Source of the DNA: Acidobacteria bacterium UBA2990 | GTDB taxonomy: Bacteria > Acidobacteriota > Vicinamibacteria > Vicinamibacterales > UBA8438 | Assembly (NCBI GenBank): GCA_002347025.1 | Contig: DEAE01000010.1 | Location: 62,001-126,000, forward strand | Length of the DNA: 64,000 nucleotides | Direction: 5' to 3' | Shown here: in pieces, positions 26,303 to 35,298 of the stretch | Numbering within the stretch: the first letter of the stretch is position 1 | Layout: each line of letters begins with the position of its first letter | Notes under the pieces: generated by a model | What the model saw: only the letters and a program-made list of their open reading frames with translations | Database searches by the model: none | Told to the model about the DNA's origin: nothing | Made by a program: the position numbers and the translations under genes

Positions 26303-29023
26303 TCATCGTTGAGGCTGTGGTGAGGAAGGGGCAAGCATGGCCCGTACCACGACTAGGCTTTCAGCTAGAAGAGCATCTATGCGGTCTGAATTTCGGCCAC
26401 CGGCTTCAGCAAATTCAGGACGTCCCCCACCACCGCCACCGATGATAGGAGCGATAGTTTTAACTACTTGTCCGGCATGCACTCTGTCGACAAGGTTCTT
26501 ACTTACCGAAACGATAAGGGCTACCTTCCCTTGGTTTTCAGAGGCTAGTACGACAACCCCTTTGCCGAGCTGGTTGCGCAACGAGTCAGCTAAGCCTCGC
26601 AATGAACCTTTCTCAAGGTTTGATACCTTTCGAGCAATGAAACGTGCATCACCTAACTCGATAAAGTCGTCTCGATCTTCTGGCTCTCTGGTGTTGAGAG
26701 CTAGCTTCATTTTCAATGCTTCGACTTCACGGTTCATCCGCTTAACATCGTTTTGAAGTCGTTCGATGGTTTGGATCGCTCGAGAACTGGGTACAGCTAG
26801 GGTACTGAGAATAGCGTTGGTGGAGACTCTCTGAGTTTGAAGGTGAGAGACCGCATCTTGACCTGTCAAGGCTTCTAATCGCCTGATCCCGGCAGCGACA
26901 CCGGATTCCTGAGTGATGCATATGAGGCCGATATCCCCGGTCGCTAGGCAGTGGGTTCCCCCGCAAAGCTCCATGCTGATCCCAGCTACAGAAACAACTC
27001 TTACGGATTCTCCATATTTTTCACCGAAGAGAGCCATCGCACCAGAGTCAATCGCTTCTTGAGTTGAACGGATCTCTGTAACCACGGGTTTGTTGGAGGA
27101 GACCTGTAGGTTGACCTTGAGCTCGATAGCATCAAGCGTTTCCTGGCTGACAGGTCCGTCGTAGGTGAAATCGAAACGCAAGCGGTCTGGTGCGACTAGG
27201 GACCCAGCTTGTTTGACATGAGTCCCGAGATGATCCCGTAATGCTGCGTGAAGCAAGTGGGTGGCTGTGTGGTTACGACGAATAGCATCTCTGCGGGTGC
27301 GATCTACTTCCGCAGACACAGTGGCGCCGAGTTCGAGTTGGCCATTCTTGATTTTGATGTGATGAACTCTTGGACCGCCGGGGTTAAGACGTTCGATGCG
27401 GTCAACCTGAGAGTGAAGTAGCGAACTCTCTGTTGTTGATATAAACCCAGTGTCTGAGACTTGCCCACCTGCCTCAAGGTAAAACGGAGTCTCCGTTAGG
27501 AGAACGTAGCCACTCTCTGATTTCTGGAGTTTCGGTACTGAAGTCCGGCTCTCGTCGAATAACCCAACAACGCTGGTGGCTTCGATCTTTGTCGTAGAGT
27601 AGCCCTGGAATCGATCAGGGACTGCTTGCAGAGCCTCGCGATCTTGGTCGGATCCATAGCTAAAGCTAATGGTGTCATGGTTGTCGAACCGTGCTTTTGC
27701 ACGTGATTGTGTTCGCTGTGACTCCATTGCGCGGTCGAACCCTTCGCGATCGAACTCGATTTTTCGTTCTTCAGCTATATCTTCGATAAAATCTAGTGGA
27801 AGACCGTAGGTGTCGTACAAACGGAAGATATCTTCTCCGGCTAGTGCGCCGGCACTGTTCTCAAGAACCGATTCCAATTTTGGCAGTCCATCGGTCAGCA
27901 CGGTATCAAAGCGCTCTTCCTCAGCCTGGACAACCTTGGTAACCATGCCATGGTTGGCGGCCAGCTCTGGATAGGCACCTCCCATCTCTGTAATCAAGAT
28001 GTCGATCAATTGATAGAGAAACGGAGCAGACATCCCGAGCTTTTTTCCATGGCGCATCGCACGTCTCATGATCTTTCTGAGGACATACCCACGCCACTCG
28101 TTCGATGGCATTACACCGTCGGCTATCAAGAAGGTCATAGCCCGTAGGTGATCAGCAACGACGCGCATCGAAGTGTCATATGGTTCTGGCTCGCTTTTAC
28201 TAGTATGCGGACCGTAGGTCCGTCCAGTAGCGGCTTCGAGGGCCAGTAGGATCGGGCCGAACAGGTCGGTGTCATAGTTCGAGACTTTGCCCTGCAACAC
28301 GGCCACAATGCGCTCTAACCCCATCCCAGTGTCAATTGAGACCGCTGGCAATGACCTCATGTTTCCGTTGGCGTCTCGATCGAATTCCATGAACACGTTG
28401 TTCCATATCTCTACATAGCGTTCACAGCTACAGTCGATGCCACGGCAGACTGATTCGTTACAGGGGATTTCGTTGCCACGATGGAAGTGAACTTCCGAAC
28501 ACCGGCCGCATGGACCGGTGTCTCCCATTGACCAAAAGTTTTCTTCAAGGCCAAGTTCTACGATTCGGTGGGCTGGCACGAAATTCCGCCAGATTGAATA
28601 TGCTTCTTCATCTCGAGGGATACTCGAGTCCCCTTTGAATATCGTGGGGTAGAGCCTATCTGGTGGCAATTCCCAAACTTCCGTCAGAAGGCGCCACGCA
28701 AATGGAATCGCGTCCGGCTTGAAATAGTCGCCGAATGAAAAATTCCCTAACATCTCGAAGAACGTGTGGTGGCGATGAGAGGGACCTACGTTGTTAAGGT
28801 CATTATGTTTTCCACTCACGCGCATGCATTTTTGTGCTGTTGTTGCGCGCTTGTAGGGGCGTTGTTCGTGGCCTAGAAAGAGATCTTTGAATTGGTTCAT
28901 TCCGGCATTTGTGAACAACAGTGTTGGGTCATCAACAGGAACGAGTGATGAACTTCGGACCACTTGGTGTCCATGGTTACCGAAAAATTCGAGGAAACTC
29001 TGACGGATCTCACTGGAGGTCAT
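26303..29023 (-). CDS. alaS: Alanyl-tRNA synthetase
   Basis: Class II synthetase for alanine, about 906 residues. The start SSEIRQSFLEFFGNHGHQVV and the motif GPSHRHHTFFEMLGNFSFGDY are diagnostic. The editing domain has the zinc residues in NHTATHLLHAAL and CGGTHCLATG, and the C-terminal DHHA1-type domain ends IGGGGGGRPEFAEAGG. ATG 29023 is preferred because GGAAGA lies eight bases ahead of it; a longer frame opens at 29050 within recX. Four bases separate it from the recX stop, so the two are co-transcribed. Confidence 0.96.
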   Translation of the reverse strand: MTSSEIRQSFLEFFGNHGHQVVRSSSLVPVDDPTLLFTNAGMNQFKDLFLGHEQRPYKRATTAQKCMRVSGKHNDLNNVGPSHRHHTFFEMLGNFSFGDYFKPDAIPFAWRLLTEVWELPPDRLYPTIFKGDSSIPRDEEAYSIWRNFVPAHRIVELGLEENFWSMGDTGPCGRCSEVHFHRGNEIPCNESVCRGIDCSCERYVEIWNNVFMEFDRDANGNMRSLPAVSIDTGMGLERIVAVLQGKVSNYDTDLFGPILLALEAATGRTYGPHTSKSEPEPYDTSMRVVADHLRAMTFLIADGVMPSNEWRGYVLRKIMRRAMRHGKKLGMSAPFLYQLIDILITEMGGAYPELAANHGMVTKVVQAEEERFDTVLTDGLPKLESVLENSAGALAGEDIFRLYDTYGLPLDFIEDIAEERKIEFDREGFDRAMESQRTQSRAKARFDNHDTISFSYGSDQDREALQAVPDRFQGYSTTKIEATSVVGLFDESRTSVPKLQKSESGYVLLTETPFYLEAGGQVSDTGFISTTESSLLHSQVDRIERLNPGGPRVHHIKIKNGQLELGATVSAEVDRTRRDAIRRNHTATHLLHAALRDHLGTHVKQAGSLVAPDRLRFDFTYDGPVSQETLDAIELKVNLQVSSNKPVVTEIRSTQEAIDSGAMALFGEKYGESVRVVSVAGISMELCGGTHCLATGDIGLICITQESGVAAGIRRLEALTGQDAVSHLQTQRVSTNAILSTLAVPSSRAIQTIERLQNDVKRMNREVEALKMKLALNTREPEDRDDFIELGDARFIARKVSNLEKGSLRGLADSLRNQLGKGVVVLASENQGKVALIVSVSKNLVDRVHAGQVVKTIAPIIGGGGGGRPEFAEAGGRNSDRIDALLAESLVVVRAMLAPSSPQPQR

Positions 29024-29027
29024 CAGG

Positions 29028-29513
29028 TTATTCTTCCACAAAAGAGACATTGCTTTCGGCCCGTGAGGTGAGCGCCTTCGAGACTGCCTCTGAGGGAAAT
29101 CCCTGACCCACTAAGAATCGATGGAGGCGTCTAAATTCAATCCTATCTTTCAACGGTGCGTGAAGGCGCTTCGCGATCGCACGTTCAAGCACCTCTGACT
29201 CTCGAAGCTCATCGAAGATGACTGCGATAGCTTGATTGGCAACGTCTGGATCAATCCCACGTGCTTGTAGCTCTTGTTGAGTCCGTTTTTTTCCACGGAG
29301 TTTAATGGTCGCTGAGCGACGCGCGTAAGATAGGGCAGTGCGGTTGTCATCGAGGATTCGACTGTCGATCAGGCGGACGATAGTATTCTCTATTTCTTGA
29401 CTTGGAAATTGGCGCTGCATCAAGCGCTCTCGTAGCTGGACTGTAGATAGATCGGATGTGGCCAGGAGTTTAAGGGCGCGGTCGTATGTGTTGAGCTTGT
29501 GTTGAGTCGACAC
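29028..29513 (-). CDS. recX: Regulatory protein RecX
   Basis: RecX modulates RecA filament growth. The protein is built from three-helix repeats: YDRALKLLATSDLSTVQLRERL, GKKRTQQELQARGIDPDVAN and RRLHRFLVGQGFPSEAVSKAL match the RecX pattern (each quoted only in part). Length 161 is normal. recA itself is not in the window; the gene is paired with alaS, as in recA-recX-alaS orders known elsewhere. Confidence 0.82.
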   Translation of the reverse strand: MSTQHKLNTYDRALKLLATSDLSTVQLRERLMQRQFPSQEIENTIVRLIDSRILDDNRTALSYARRSATIKLRGKKRTQQELQARGIDPDVANQAIAVIFDELRESEVLERAIAKRLHAPLKDRIEFRRLHRFLVGQGFPSEAVSKALTSRAESNVSFVEE

Positions 29514-29601
29514 ATCAGTCGTCCAGAAGTCGCTCTCTTTGCTGTTGGGCGATAGGCAAACGTCTTTGGCTAACCATTCACTTCGGTTGAAGCCTGTGCA
29601 A

Positions 29602-30555
29602 TTAAGTGGTCTGGGTTAAGGTCTCTGTCGAACCCTCGTAGACCGGACTCAACCAATTGTGTGTATCGGCAATGTTGCCGTTCACAACATCGAAGAATCG
29701 GCGTTGTAGGGCAGCGGTTACCGGTCCTCGATTTCCGTTACCGATCACGATCTTGTCGATGCTCCGGATAGGCGATATTTCGGCGGCTGTTCCGGTGAAA
29801 AATACCTCGTCAGCGATATAGAGCATTTCGCGAGGAATCGGTTGTTCCTTAATGGGAATACCCAGATCTTGAGAGAGGGTCAAAATAACGTCCCTGGTTA
29901 TTCCAGGTAACACAGAACCACCCATGGCTGGGGTGAAGATGGTGCCGTCTCGTATCACGAAGATGTTCTGTCCGCTACCTTCACTGACTAGGCCAGCAGG
30001 ATCAAGGGCAATAGCTTCGCTGTAACCATTTAGGTTTGCTTCCATCTTGATTAGCTGCGAATTTGCGTAGTTAGCTGTTGATTTGGCCATAGCCGGGAAA
30101 GTGTTCGGCGAACTCCGAGACCAAGAACTAACCTGTACGTCAACACCTTTCTCAAGTGCTTCCTCTCCGAGGTAAGCACCCCATTCCCACACTATGACCG
30201 CTGTCTCTACTGGGCATTCGGATGGGTTGACTCCCAGTTCTCGGTATCCGCGGTAGACCAGTGGTCTAATGTAGCAAGCGCTATACTGGTTCGCTCGTAT
30301 CGTATCTATTATTGCTTCACGAAACGCGTCTGGTTGTATGTCCAACGTCATTCTGTAGATTCTTGCGGAGTCGTACAGACGGCGGAGATGGGCGTCCATT
30401 CGGAAGCACACTGAGCCCTTTGGTGTGTCATAGCATCGTATTCCTTCGAACACTCCACTGCCGTAGTGGATTACGTGTGAGGCGATGTGTATGTTGGCAT
30501 CGGCCCAATCCACTAGTTGTCCGTTCATCCAAATCTTGCCGCTACCAAAGCTCAT
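29602..30555 (-). CDS. ilvE: Branched-chain amino acid aminotransferase
   Basis: A PLP fold-type IV transaminase for the last step of Val, Leu and Ile synthesis. The PLP lysine is K158 in PAMAKSTANYANSQL. Family stretches include HYGSGVFEGIRCY, YIRPLVYRGYRELGV and EAIALDPAGLVSEGSGQNIF, and TDEVFFTGTAAEI appears here as ADEVFFTGTAAEISPIRSID. Length 317 is normal. It follows the kinase gene on the same strand after 91 bases, in which no clear promoter was found. Confidence 0.94.
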   Translation of the reverse strand: MSFGSGKIWMNGQLVDWADANIHIASHVIHYGSGVFEGIRCYDTPKGSVCFRMDAHLRRLYDSARIYRMTLDIQPDAFREAIIDTIRANQYSACYIRPLVYRGYRELGVNPSECPVETAVIVWEWGAYLGEEALEKGVDVQVSSWSRSSPNTFPAMAKSTANYANSQLIKMEANLNGYSEAIALDPAGLVSEGSGQNIFVIRDGTIFTPAMGGSVLPGITRDVILTLSQDLGIPIKEQPIPREMLYIADEVFFTGTAAEISPIRSIDKIVIGNGNRGPVTAALQRRFFDVVNGNIADTHNWLSPVYEGSTETLTQTT

Positions 30556-30646
30556 GTCTAAACCAGGTCATCTACTTTCTCATCAGATACTTACCGACAG
30601 TGTAGTGTCGTGTTCCGTTGTGGCGCAACATAATTTAGTTGAGCGT

Positions 30647-31627
30647 TTATTGGGCTTCACCGCAAAATGGGCAATGGTTGTTTCTGGCGTGCATTGGTTT
30701 GCGGCAGCGCCAACAGAAGTTTGCGGTAGGGTGAGTCTGGGTTTGGTGTTTACTGCGTGGTTCTCGAACAATTCCTTGAACATTAGAGATGGAATCCCGT
30801 GGCGTGGCACTCGATACGGGTGTAAGCCTTCGGCTAGCTTTGATTTCCTTGAGGTCTGCTAGTAGGTCGCCAGCGCGCTGGTAGCGGTCGGCTATTTGAG
30901 GAGACAATGCCTTCATTATGGTACTTGAAAGTTCTCTGGTGATGGAACTGTTGACCATGTGAGGTGGACGAACGAGTTCGCCACGGTGGAGTTGTTCAAG
31001 GTCACTTGGTGCTGGGGTGTCATACGGTAGGACACCAGTTAGCATCTGGTACATGGTGATTCCGAGCGAGTATAAATCTGAGGCGAACACGGCTTCGCCG
31101 CGGAATTGTTCTGGAGCCATGTAAGCGGGACTACCAATGACCGTAGTGCCGTGGGTGGAAATTTCTAGGAATCGAGATGTGCCAAAGTCAGCGACTTTCA
31201 GGGTGCCAGCGCTTGAGACGAGAACATTAGCCGGACGGAGATCTCGGTGGATTATGCCTTGTTTATGCGCATGTTCAACCGCTTGGCCGATTTGTGTTGC
31301 ATAACCAAGGGCAAGGTCGACCTCTAGTGCTCCTTTGGTCGCGATAACCGATTCAAGCGTGTCTCCCGGCACATATTCCATCACAATGAAGAATATATTT
31401 TGTTGTTTTTCGGCTGTTGTAATGTTGACGATATTCGGATGGTCGAGTTTGGCCAACAGGCGAGGTTCGCGTAACAGTTCGGCGAGTTGTTCTTGGCGAT
31501 GCGGTACTTTGACAGCCACCTTTTTGTCCAGCCAGGTATCTTCGGCTAGGTAAACAGTGCCGAATCCACCACTGCCAAGCGTAGAGACGATTTTGTATTT
31601 CCCGAGGAGCTGATCGGCAAACAACAT
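30647..31627 (-). CDS. Ser/Thr protein kinase with C-terminal zinc ribbon
   Basis: A Hanks-type kinase (326 residues) with all key residues: glycine loop LGSGGFGTVY (17-26), VAVK lysine K40, HRDLRPANV (HRD at 127-129), DFG at 147-149 and MAPEQF. The kinase domain ends near 270. A short linker leads to a zinc ribbon in the last 22 residues (CWRC ... CPFCG). There is no transmembrane span, so it is cytosolic. The zinc ribbon may serve substrate or protein binding. A TATACT at 31638-31643 lies ten bases before the ATG, giving a very short leader. Substrates are unknown. Confidence 0.88.
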   Translation of the reverse strand: MLFADQLLGKYKIVSTLGSGGFGTVYLAEDTWLDKKVAVKVPHRQEQLAELLREPRLLAKLDHPNIVNITTAEKQQNIFFIVMEYVPGDTLESVIATKGALEVDLALGYATQIGQAVEHAHKQGIIHRDLRPANVLVSSAGTLKVADFGTSRFLEISTHGTTVIGSPAYMAPEQFRGEAVFASDLYSLGITMYQMLTGVLPYDTPAPSDLEQLHRGELVRPPHMVNSSITRELSSTIMKALSPQIADRYQRAGDLLADLKEIKASRRLTPVSSATPRDSISNVQGIVREPRSKHQTQTHPTANFCWRCRKPMHARNNHCPFCGEAQ

Positions 31628-31713
31628 GAAGATTGGAAGTATAGCTCAGCCAGTGCAAGGTTGCCTCTTTTGGTGCGACTTGCAGACATTCATACACTCT
31701 GTCTTCACGGCCG

Positions 31714-31719
31714 TATAAT
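31714..31719 (+). promoter_or_regulatory. -10 box abutting rsmE (leaderless transcript likely)
   Basis: TATAAT is followed by exactly six bases and then ATG 31726. Since RNA polymerase starts about six to seven bases after the -10 box, the mRNA would begin at or next to the start codon. No ribosome binding site fits before the ATG. Confidence 0.5.
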
Positions 31720-31725
31720 CCGACA

Positions 31726-32454
31726 ATGCCTCCGAGATTCTTCGCGCCGGACTTGAGTGGGTTAAATGTGCTCATTGAATTGCCTGTTGGTGAAGCTCGT
31801 CACCTCACTCGTGTTCTGCGCTTGGTTGCAGGTGATCAGGTATCGGTGTTCAACGGTCGTGGGACTGAGTATTTGGCTCAGGTTGAACAAGTCGGGACGG
31901 AAGGTGTGACGGTGCGTCCTTATCAGAATGTCGTTCCGGTCAAGGAACCTGAAGTGGCATTGACTGTAGCCGCAGCCCTGCTGAAGGGGCGAACCTTCGA
32001 TTCCATCGTGCGTGATGTCACAATGGTTGGTGTTGTTGCGGTACAACCACTTTTTACGGACAGAACTGAGCCTCGTGGCGGGGATGTAGAACGCTGGACT
32101 AGAATAGCTGTCGCCTCGGCGAAGCAGTGCCGGCGGGCAGTCATTCCTGAGGTTAGAACTCCTCAAGCGTTCGATTCGTTTTTGGATGATGATCGCTCCA
32201 CACTCCGTTTGGTGCTTGTCGAACCTAAGGATTCACACAGGCGGCTTAGCACCTTGCAGGCTCTGGAATCCAAGTCGCCCCCTTCATCTGCGACTTTGAC
32301 AATTGGACCAGAGGGCGGGTGGAGTGATGATGAGATTGATGCGGCAAAAAAGGCTGGTTTTGTGCCAATCACTTTCGGTCGACTGACATTGCGGGCCGAT
32401 GCGGTTGTGATTAGTGCGGTTTCGGTGCTGCGATATATTTGGAGAGATCTATAG
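31726..32454 (+). CDS. rsmE: 16S rRNA m3U1498 methyltransferase RsmE
   Basis: RsmE methylates U1498 of 16S rRNA. It is a SPOUT (knotted) enzyme: the N-terminal PUA-like part has HLTRVLRLVAGDQVSVFNG, and the knot region has LTIGPEGGWSDDEIDAA and RLTLRADAVVISAVSVLRY (here in parts). Length 242 is normal. It usually sits beside prmA in the same direction; here it is on the opposite strand and converges on prmA with nine bases between stops. Confidence 0.92.
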   Translation: MPPRFFAPDLSGLNVLIELPVGEARHLTRVLRLVAGDQVSVFNGRGTEYLAQVEQVGTEGVTVRPYQNVVPVKEPEVALTVAAALLKGRTFDSIVRDVTMVGVVAVQPLFTDRTEPRGGDVERWTRIAVASAKQCRRAVIPEVRTPQAFDSFLDDDRSTLRLVLVEPKDSHRRLSTLQALESKSPPSSATLTIGPEGGWSDDEIDAAKKAGFVPITFGRLTLRADAVVISAVSVLRYIWRDL

Positions 32455-32463
32455 CTGCTACCA

Positions 32464-33351
32464 TCACCCTTGAAGATAGAGCCTGGTGACATGAGTAATA
32501 TCCTGGCGCTGCAGTAATAAGCCAACCCACTCGTCTTCTGTGGCGCGCCAGATCACCCGATGTCGCTTGAGGTAGACGTCTGTTATTTTCGACTCTTCAA
32601 AATCAAGGATGCCAGTCAACACTAGGTATCCCTCCGGTTCAATCAAGGTTTCGATGACTGGGGACATGTCGACTAGTGCGGTGCCGGTCAGGTTGGCAAC
32701 CACTACCGATGCAGCGGATGGGGATAGGTCAGCGATATCTCCAACGCGTAGTTCGACTCGGTCAGTAACATCGTTGTCTCCCACGCTGTCGTGGGCTGAT
32801 TGGATTGCGTCTGGGTCTCGATCGATACCCAGGGCATGGCGTCCTCCGAGCTTGACGGAAGCTATGGCCAGAATTCCAGATCCTGTGCCTAGGTCAAGCA
32901 CTTCCCGACCGTTGAGATTGAGTTCTTGAAGGGCCAATAAAGCGAGACGCGTGGTTGCATGATGACCGCTGCCAAAGCCCAGAGCGGGTCGAATCTCTAG
33001 TAGCACGTCTGTTGTGAGGCTAGATTCAGGGATGTCCCATGGTGGAGCTACGATAATTCGACCTACTTTTATTGCCTGTAGACAGGCTTGTGACCGTGAA
33101 GGCCAGTCTTCATCTGACAGCCAATGCGTGTGGGTCCTTACCAGAGACCCATGGAGTTCGCTGACTGCAAGGTTGGCTGCTTCACAAGCATTTTTCGATG
33201 AAAAATAGATACGTATAAGGTTCGGCTGTGTTTCGTCGACCGCAAATGGCGTGTGGTCGTCAACCGCGACAGCAATTGCGTCTGACCAAGACAAGGGGCC
33301 TATCATATCGACGGACGTATAAACGTCGAGCACCGGATAGCGTTTAGCCAT
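32464..33351 (-). CDS. prmA: Ribosomal protein L11 methyltransferase PrmA
   Basis: PrmA trimethylates ribosomal protein L11. The SAM-binding part has RPALGFGSGHHATTRLALLA, EVLDLGTGSGILAIASVKLG and GIDRDPDAIQSA; the NLT motif of the PrmA/HemK type is VVANLTGTALVDM. GFGSGHHATT corresponds to the usual GFGTGxHxTT. Length 295 is normal. It follows dnaJ, a common arrangement in heat-shock operons. Confidence 0.9.
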   Translation of the reverse strand: MAKRYPVLDVYTSVDMIGPLSWSDAIAVAVDDHTPFAVDETQPNLIRIYFSSKNACEAANLAVSELHGSLVRTHTHWLSDEDWPSRSQACLQAIKVGRIIVAPPWDIPESSLTTDVLLEIRPALGFGSGHHATTRLALLALQELNLNGREVLDLGTGSGILAIASVKLGGRHALGIDRDPDAIQSAHDSVGDNDVTDRVELRVGDIADLSPSAASVVVANLTGTALVDMSPVIETLIEPEGYLVLTGILDFEESKITDVYLKRHRVIWRATEDEWVGLLLQRQDITHVTRLYLQG

Positions 33352-33430
33352 TTGTGAGACAGGAAATAGGCAATTGACGCTTCCTAATACAAGTGAAGTA
33401 GGTTTGGGGTTTTAGCCAGTCTACGGCTCG

Positions 33431-34561
33431 TCAGCCAAAGATGTCTTTGACTCTCTCGAAGAAGGGGCGCTCTTCGTCGTTGTCGACTGGGATAGGATCG
33501 AGCATGCGATCCGGCATCGTCTGGTCTAACTTCTCGATAAGGTCCTTCTGTTCACGGCTGAGTTTCTCAGGAATTATGACTTTGACGCCGACATATAGGT
33601 CGCCTTTGCCTCGACCACTAACGTTAGGCATGCCTTTGCCTTGCAGCCTGAAGCGAGTTTCCGGATGAGTCCCTTTAGGAATCTTGACGGTGGTTGATTC
33701 CGATAGAGTCGGTACTTCGATTTTCCCCCCAAGTACCAGCGTTGGGTAACTGACTGGGACTTCGCATAGGAGGTCGTTACCTTGGCGTTGGAAGAACGTA
33801 TGATCGTGGACCTGAACGACCACATAGAGGTCTCCAGGAGGAACGCCTCGTCCCCCGTACTCGCCCTCTCCGGTTAGGCGGAGTCGCTGACCTGTTGCGA
33901 TACCAGCTGGGATCTTAACGGTTTTCTTGCGGTCTCGACTGGTTCGCCCTTGACCGCGGCACTCTAAACATGGCTTTGCTATTACCCTGCCTATCCCACC
34001 ACAATGGGAGCAGGTTCTATTAACCGTGAAAAACCCTTGTTGAAATCTGACTTGCCCGTGACCTCGGCACTGACTGCACTTTTGCGGGGCGCTGCCCGGA
34101 GCCGATCCGGAACCATTACAAGTGTCACAGGGCTCTTCTCTCGGGATTTGTAGGGTCGTTTCAACCCCGCTGGCTGCCTCATCGAAGGAAATTTCTAGAT
34201 CATATCGGAGATCTCCGCCACGCTGAGGGCGACGACCTGCGCTTCCAAAACCAAAAATGTTACCCAAGTCTCCGAGTATGTCACCGAAGTCTGCAAAGAT
34301 CGTTGGGTCGAAGCCGCCCCCCCCACCGGGGCCCTCGCCGACTCCTGCATGCCCGAACTGGTCGTATCGGCTACGCTTTTCAGAATCTGCCAGGACGGCG
34401 TACGCTTTTGCTGCCTCCTTGAACTGTTCCTCGGCTGCTTTGTCGTCTGGGTTCCGATCAGGATGATGCTTTAGGGCCAACCTGCGATAGGCGCTCTTGA
34501 TGTCAGACTCTGATGCCGTTTTTGGCACTCCGAGAACTTCGTAGTAGTCGCGAGGTGTCAC
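33431..34561 (-). CDS. dnaJ: Chaperone DnaJ
   Basis: Full-length type I Hsp40 (376 residues). J domain at 1-70 with the HPD motif ([11 protein letters not shown]), a Gly-rich segment ([12 protein letters not shown]) near 75-90, and four CxxCxGxG-type zinc repeats at about 145-210 ([32 protein letters not shown]), then the two C-terminal substrate-binding domains. It overlaps grpE by four bases. The partner dnaK is not in this window. Confidence 0.96.
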   Translation of the reverse strand: MTPRDYYEVLGVPKTASESDIKSAYRRLALKHHPDRNPDDKAAEEQFKEAAKAYAVLADSEKRSRYDQFGHAGVGEGPGGGGGFDPTIFADFGDILGDLGNIFGFGSAGRRPQRGGDLRYDLEISFDEAASGVETTLQIPREEPCDTCNGSGSAPGSAPQKCSQCRGHGQVRFQQGFFTVNRTCSHCGGIGRVIAKPCLECRGQGRTSRDRKKTVKIPAGIATGQRLRLTGEGEYGGRGVPPGDLYVVVQVHDHTFFQRQGNDLLCEVPVSYPTLVLGGKIEVPTLSESTTVKIPKGTHPETRFRLQGKGMPNVSGRGKGDLYVGVKVIIPEKLSREQKDLIEKLDQTMPDRMLDPIPVDNDEERPFFERVKDIFG

Positions 34562-35298
34562 GCTTTGGCTACCTTAACCATTGACGCGCGGAGCAATATG
34601 TCATCTAGCATGTAGCCGCGTCTGAGCTCTTCGATGACTTCGTTGTTTCGATGGTTCTTACTTGACTCGTGTGAAACAGCTTCGTGTAGTGTTGGATCGA
34701 AATCACTACCGATTGCTGCGATGGGCATGATGCCGCGTTTCACCATCACGTCGAGCAGTTGCTTGTGAATGCCTTCTACGCCACGTTGATAAGCAATACC
34801 ATCATTAGTATCTGCTTTTAATGCTTGATCCAATGCATCGACAACAGGCAGAAGGGCCTCCAAAAGGTCTCGCTTGCCTTGATTGCTGAGCTCACGATGT
34901 TGTTTGCTGGTGCGTTTCTTGAAATTTTCGAAATCAGCCTGCCATCGCTGCAGTTGTTCGCGGTATTTGTCCCTCTCTCGGGTGATCTCTTCAACGCTTG
35001 GAATCGCTTGAGAGGCCTCTGGGGCGTCGTCAATTTGAGGCGCTTCGCTTGGTTGAGTTGGTGTCTCACCTGAACTCTCGTCTGAGACCAATTCTGCGTC
35101 GTCGTAGTTTGTTGAATGTGCCCTGTCAGTGTGTTGTCTGACATGCTCAGCATTCGAGGTTGCCTCTGATTGTTCCCCTAGAGGCGGACATCGCTCACTC
35201 GACGGAGAAATGGGATCTGATCCCTGGCCAGAGTCTTGAGAGGGATCAGAGTTTGAGCCCGTATCAGGCTGTGTCGGTTGGTATTCGTCGGGCATCAT
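34558..35298 (-). CDS. grpE: Nucleotide exchange factor GrpE
   Basis: GrpE releases ADP from DnaK. The conserved part begins near residue 105 with the coiled-coil helix ([20 protein letters not shown]) and continues through [11 protein letters not shown] to the beta domain with [13 protein letters not shown] and [18 protein letters not shown]. The first 100 residues are acidic and low in complexity, making it longer (246) than usual GrpE (about 180-200). The ATG lies 35 bases inside the 3' end of hrcA, and the stop overlaps dnaJ. Confidence 0.92.
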   Translation of the reverse strand: MMPDEYQPTQPDTGSNSDPSQDSGQGSDPISPSSERCPPLGEQSEATSNAEHVRQHTDRAHSTNYDDAELVSDESSGETPTQPSEAPQIDDAPEASQAIPSVEEITRERDKYREQLQRWQADFENFKKRTSKQHRELSNQGKRDLLEALLPVVDALDQALKADTNDGIAYQRGVEGIHKQLLDVMVKRGIMPIAAIGSDFDPTLHEAVSHESSKNHRNNEVIEELRRGYMLDDILLRASMVKVAKA

